In this document: positions 59,409-64,000 of the stretch, piece by piece
Position numbering within the stretch: the stretch's first letter is position 1
How the letters are laid out: each line of letters opens with the position of its first letter
Assembly (NCBI GenBank): GCA_019096195.1
Contig: JAGTXK010000073.1
Coordinates: forward strand, 1,488,001-1,552,000
Source: Boletus sp. NGJ
Lineage: Eukaryota; Basidiomycota; Agaricomycetes; Boletales; Boletaceae
Length of the DNA: 64,000 bases
Reading direction: 5' to 3'
Translations under genes and position numbers: made by a program
Notes under the pieces: generated by a model
Seen by the model: the letters and a program-made list of their open reading frames with translations, nothing else
Told to the model about the DNA's origin: nothing
The model's database searches: none

Positions 59409-62400
59409 ATGGATCCACATATAGATCCGGACGCCCACATCTCAAACAACGAACAGGGAACATCCAAGGTCTTGTCTCCCTCACAGGTGATTACCCCGAC
59501 AAAGTCCAAATCTAGAGGTTTGCTCGTAGACCTTGCCGGGTGGCCATCTTATTCGAACATGCGCGCACAAGCCCCTGGAAGCGAGAATAGTGGCGGATTG
59601 TATCAGCCCGGCAATCTTACGAGGTGCGCCGATCCTTCCCTCCCTCTCTGCATAGCGATGTGAATTCTAATCTTGGTGGTATGGTATAGCGGGACCCCTT
59701 CCGAGATGACCCATGCACTCGGAACGTTCCAAAAGTCAAGTCACCTCCCCACACCACATAGGTATGCATCCCATCAGCCTGACGCATGTTTTTGAGCATC
59801 TTCCGACGATTCGGGCTCTTTATCTTTCTTCTGGTCTCCCTCTTGGCACATGGTTGAATTGAGGTCATTCCAGCCCTGGAAATATGGCATCTTATCTCAC
59901 GAGAACCACTACTTCCACCCAGAAGTAAGTCATCAACCGAGTTAGGAGCTTCCGGTCATTTTCAACTAGCAAATGTAGTTTACAGCCGGATCTCGATTCT
60001 ACTGTGCTACCTACAGAGTTCCGGTCCCATGCGTATGTTTGCTTGATTGGCTATACCACACCTGACTTACGTGGATGGCTGTAGGTCTTCCTCTTCCCCA
60101 CCGTTTCGACCACATTCGATTCCAACACCGGATCCCAGGTATGTAAGGCCACTTAGGTCGTAGTGTGGTTCTCACGTAAGCATAGCCCGCTGGTAGCGCA
60201 GTTTCGCAGCAACGGACCACATTTGTCATCTCAAATTGCGCGCACCAATAGCCACGATAAGTGAGCCAGTCCATTGCAATCGGTTTACACACAACTTACG
60301 CGAGTTGCAGTAGTGGCTCTCCGACCCCAAGCAAAAGAGATGGCTTGCGATCTCGGTATGTAGACATATTAGACTTCGAAGATGAGGACGCTTATGCTGC
60401 CCCTTAGAGCATCCACTCCGCCACGTACCCCTTCATGGCATGTGACGACACGTCCAGTAACTCCTGTGTTCCAATCACGTCCTACCACACCTGTACAACG
60501 GAGACCGGCTGAACAATCCTCACCTTCTTCATCCCGTCTCGATAACCTGCGTTCTCATGACTCAACAACCAGCTCTCCATCGCAAAAAGTAAAGGATGAG
60601 CCTGGGGGTGAGGCTGCCCATATCCGTGCCCAATTAACCGAAAATCATCTTGCGTCCACTCAGGCAGCTGAATCGCGCCGGCCTGACTACTTGAAACGGA
60701 TGAGACGCTTGGCACCTTCAAACAGTACTGGCGCCGGAACATCGTTCACTTCCGATTTGGGAGGTAAAGACGGATCCTTGTTATGGTCGTCAGCCAACGT
60801 GGGTGTCATCGACAGTCCTGTCAAAGGGAAACGGATTGCTCTATTCCAGGAGACATCCGAGGAGAGTTTTGAAGAGAGTTTGATGGCTGGAGGATATGGG
60901 CGTTATGTGAGTTAATCTGTTCTTTTCCTGTCTCGCCGTGATGCCGAGGGGCCGGACTGGATCTCTCATCTGATGTGGGTTTATTTTCAATGGTTTCTAG
61001 CGATCTGATAGACCCTTGTGGAAACTTGACGAGGATATTGAAGCGGCGCCGAATCGACTTGCTGATGCAACGGAAGAAGAGGGACTTGTTCCTGGGTTGG
61101 TATTGACTGAAGAGGGGAGGCGGAAGAAGGCCAGACTGGCTGCGTTTCTTGATCCGCCGCGGGAGCCGTCTTCCGCTACCCAATTATTCCCCGTCGAGAT
61201 CCAAGGCTGTGGCAGGGTACTCATGAGGGTCGAACCCTCGGAACCGCAAACGCCGCCCAAGCCCACTCCAAAAACGAAACGGTCACGCAAAAGAAAGAAT
61301 ATGTCGGCGGATATGAAGCAGGACGTGGTCAAAGGCAGTATTGCGGCTCCGGAAGATGGTACAATTGATGGGCCGAACTGGCCGGATACGGAGTTTCCAT
61401 GGCGGTCCCGTTTGATGACACAGGACGGGCTCTCCAGTGCGGAACGAGAAGAACGGCTACGGTATATTGAGAGCTTTCTCGATAGGGACTCTGACGAAGA
61501 CGTGGAAGAAGGGCATTCATTGCCGAGCCGACGTAGTCCTGATGAAGCGTCTTCGCGAAGCCCTCAACCAGGTCGAGGCAAGATGTATCCAGTCCTTTCC
61601 CACTCCAAGAAACGCCCGCGTGGCTCGACGACGCTTTCTCTCATTCGCAGCGACCCGGCAGACGCCAAAACCGCCCTGCTATCCAAGAAGTCTATACGGG
61701 CCGTCCAGCTCCGTCTTTTACGCCGTCGGAACACCGATCGTACCGCCAACGGCGGTGACAGCGAAACTTTGTGTATCTGTCAAGGACGAGATGATGGCCG
61801 CCCACTTGTGCAGTGTGATGCCTGTCAGACATGGTATCATCTGGAATGCATTGGGATCCAGAGTACGTCGGAACTAGGCAGGGAGGAGGACCCTTGGTTC
61901 TGTGCCAACTGCGTTGAGGTGAAGACGCCACCGCCAGTTGATGTACTGTCAGAACCGACATTTGTACCGACCGACGACGGCGAGCATGGTGTCGGCAGGC
62001 GCAATAGCGCTGGCCTGGAAGAGTATGACCCATTATTTCTCAATGCGGGGCTCAATCCGTCGCCTGCGACGCCTTGGACGAGGTCAGTGAGACCGCCGAC
62101 GACACCTCCGCGAACACAGCACGCTCCAAACACCACTTCAGGATCCTCATGGGACGAACCGCCGTCTTCATCGTCCCGTGGAGACCCACGTACGCCACAG
62201 TTCAATACAGCCTCGGCATTCGGAGATATGGTGCGGGTGTATGGCACGACACCGGGCCGTTTACTAGAGCCATCGTCATCGACTGTTATTGACGGGGTCC
62301 AGTTTGATCCCACGTCAACGCCATCTAGAGGGATAAGGTTTGGATTACCTTTCACGACACCCAAGGGATTATCTTCATGGCATGGGCGTCAGGGGTACTG

Positions 62401-62669
62401 GGCAAGAACTGTTTCACACACCCCTGCGTCCTGGAGAGGATGGCAACGCGGCATCAAGCTCGAGGTATGGTCAACCCTTACTTTATCACGGCAGGGTCGG
62501 GGAGGTTTCCGAGGAAGGGCCCTCAGGGGTGCATATGGGGTTATATCGGACAGGCGGAACCACCAACGTCACGCCTGTCGAGAGGGATGCGTTGGACGGA
62601 CCGAAGCGGTTGCAGGTGTTGGAGTCGCCACTGGGAGCGAAGAGGTCGAGACGGACGGCAGATTCTTGA
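59409..62669 (+). CDS. PHD-finger chromatin protein
   Basis: From the ATG at 59409 (MDPHIDPDAHISNNEQGTSK) six to seven short exons give SEMTHALGTFQKSSHLPTP, SFQPWKYGILSHENHYFHPE, FTAGSRFYCATYRVPV, VFLFPTVSTTFDSNTGSQ and HSPLVAQFRSNGPHLSSQIA. A Pro/Ser-rich exon follows (ASTPPRTPSWHVTTRPVTP, about 60409), then LWKLDEDIEAAPNRLADATE and a basic patch KTKRSRKRKNM. The PHD finger lies at about 61770-61915: CICQGRDDGRPLVQCDAC, then WYHLECIG and WFCANC, a complete Cys4-His-Cys3 zinc set that in this family reads methylated histone tails. The long tail shifts frame by one base near a GGGG run at about 62390 and then ends PLGAKRSRRTADS at 62669. Without the shift the frame runs to 62749 with unlike sequence. 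The protein is about 900 residues. I do not recognise the ortholog. Confidence 0.8.
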
Positions 62670-62901
62670 CGTTGGTAACGTACAATTTTGACGAACTCGT
62701 TTTCGTGATTTTCGTTCCGACTGTCCAACTGTCTGAACCGTATGAGTAAATGAATGTATAATTTTATTTGGCTAACTACGGTTTAGTAATAAACTCAGAG
62801 GTGAATGTGAGATCACTTCGTTAGCCCAAAGGAGCTAAAGTAGTGATTGCAGTTGTTCAGGCAGAAAAATCAGGGGGACAGCCTTGTGGTACGTACGGCG
62901 G
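62670..62901. other. 3' flank of PHD gene
   Basis: AT-rich spacer with no gene seen. Confidence 0.4.
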
Positions 62902-63568
62902 TCAAACAGCTGATCCGGGAAGTGTCTCACAAAAAGGTCGTGTGGCGGACTCCAAATTTAAACACCACGCAGAAGATGAAGTGACCTCTGTGAGCACAAG
63001 AAGCCCCGAATTGGGGCGACGAAAAGACGGTGAATGGTCGCCATAAGGGACACATGGAACGAGGGTCTCCGAACCGGCGGAAGCGGATGTCGGGAGTCTC
63101 CAACTGAGATGATCGGACATGGAGAAGAACCTCGGTGGAATAGGTAAGAGGTAGCACGGACCGTGACTGTATGATGCTGCATTGATGCACCGGTTGGGCG
63201 AAAACCAGGGCGGCGCGTAAGTTACAATGTGTAGAAAGGAGAGCGTGGCGATGTTAGGTTTAACGAAGCCGAGGGAGGGAGGTATAGATCCGCCAGGAAA
63301 GTCGGAAGGGGCAAGGAGAAAGACTTGCTGGGCGTGGGATGCGACATGATCAACATATGTGTTGGCGAGCGATGACATGGACGATACAGGGACCGCGTGG
63401 GATTAAAATGTAAGAGTGATGCATTAGGAGTGGATATGAGACTCACAGAGGTGCGGTGACCTGTGACAACCTGAGGGTGGGACTCAGGTCGAGGAAGGTG
63501 AGGTGGAAGTAGGGGAGGGGCAAGATGGTGAGTGTGTAAATCAGCGGAGGTGGGGAACATGGATCCAT
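62902..63568 (-). CDS. doubtful hypothetical gene
   Basis: A possible minus-strand ATG at 63568 gives MDPCSPPPLIYTLTILPLPY and a hydrophobic leader up to a GTGAGT donor near 63443. Downstream, one long open frame (63378-62902) reads YVDHVASHAQQVFLLAPSDF and SLGFVKPNIATLSFLHIV. The only nearby acceptor joins in a different frame and gives a short product. The parts are therefore not reconciled, and I recognise no family. Confidence 0.25.
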
Positions 63569-64000
63569 CGGTAGCAATTCAAGGCATCACATGAAGTGGT
63601 AGAAAAGATGGAGAGGAAAAATACATGAAAAAAGGCGCGCACAATGTCCTCAACAATGGTCGAAGGTGGGTGGATTAGACCTTAGCCATCTAATCGGGGC
63701 ATGATCAATGAGATTGTATACCAGTGCATACCCTCTGCATCGCAAGGTGATGATCTGCAAGGTAGTGGTCTATGAGTGGGCGATAGCATCGACTTCGTCG
63801 ATCCCATGAAAGTAGACCTTCCGAGTGCAGTCTGGTTAGCTATTAAATTTTCGAGCCGCACGGATACCCCTTATGATCTTCGGGATAGTCTCCAACAAGT
63901 CAGGCAAGGCTGGGTTGATGCTTGGGGAGGAATAGAAAATTAGTGAGGTGAATCTGACTATATTGGAGCCTCGAGTCTGGACACAATTAGTTGGAGACTG
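63569..64000. other. no recognised gene
   Basis: The last 430 bases hold no convincing frame or repeat. They may be intergenic or belong to a gene beyond the window. Confidence 0.4.

Overview
The window reads as nuclear DNA of a filamentous basidiomycete, probably an agaricomycete. Genes are densely packed and broken by many introns of roughly 45-80 bases. Their products match fungal families: the Ku80 repair protein, the Cyc8/Ssn6 corepressor, a Yap1-type bZIP factor, the palmitoyltransferase partner Erf4, Brl1/Brr6, Nic96/Nup93, and a CofD-like family protein. Species placement is an inference from protein families. No reverse transcriptase, integrase, capsid or transposase gene was recognised, and no CRISPR array.

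Layout. 0-7.7 kb: 3' part of KU80 (+), a PEBP-family gene (+), a small gene with a beta-rich C-terminal domain (+), a charged probably nucleolar protein (+) and a DUF7704-like membrane protein (-). 7.8-9.1 kb is a graveyard of decayed copies of neighbouring sequence. 9.2-16.4 kb: a CofD/UPF0052-like gene (+), an unknown gene (+), chorismate synthase (-) and a SAP30-like gene (+). 16.4-20.3 kb has no gene I can name, but holds homopolymer tracts and a strong hairpin. 20.3-26.9 kb: mitochondrial ClpP (-) divergent from BRL1/BRR6 (+), then a SERF-like gene (-) in otherwise empty DNA. 26.9-35.5 kb: SSN6, ERF4 and YAP1, all (+). 35.5-39.1 kb is gene-poor and carries a degenerate tandem repeat. 39.1-46.9 kb: an ABC half-transporter (-), NUP93 (+) and an SMN-like gene (-).

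47-57.5 kb is the most dynamic part. It holds a decayed SMN fragment, a block of about 500 bases almost without CpG, and a tRNA-like relic. These are followed by a Baeyer-Villiger-type flavin monooxygenase gene (+) facing an SCP2-type thiolase gene (-). The end of the monooxygenase gene plus the whole thiolase gene has been duplicated in tandem at about 3.55 kb spacing. In the second unit the monooxygenase is a relic and the thiolase is whole. A third, internally deleted thiolase relic follows. The two whole thiolases differ at a catalytic position: the first has Asn where the second has the family's His in the GHP motif. 57.7-62.7 kb: a DNMT2-type tRNA methyltransferase (-) divergent from a PHD-finger gene (+). 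The last 1.3 kb has one doubtful minus-strand gene.

Most genes are housekeeping genes with no joint pathway. The monooxygenase and thiolases may form a small peroxisomal lipid or ketone degradation unit: both thiolases end in Ala-Arg-Leu, a type-1 peroxisomal signal. A technical theme is that five clear or likely reading-frame breaks, in four conserved genes, all have the same sign (one base too many) and lie at or next to C or G runs. That looks more like base over-calling in the assembly than gene death. Exon limits throughout come from reading splice signals by eye.
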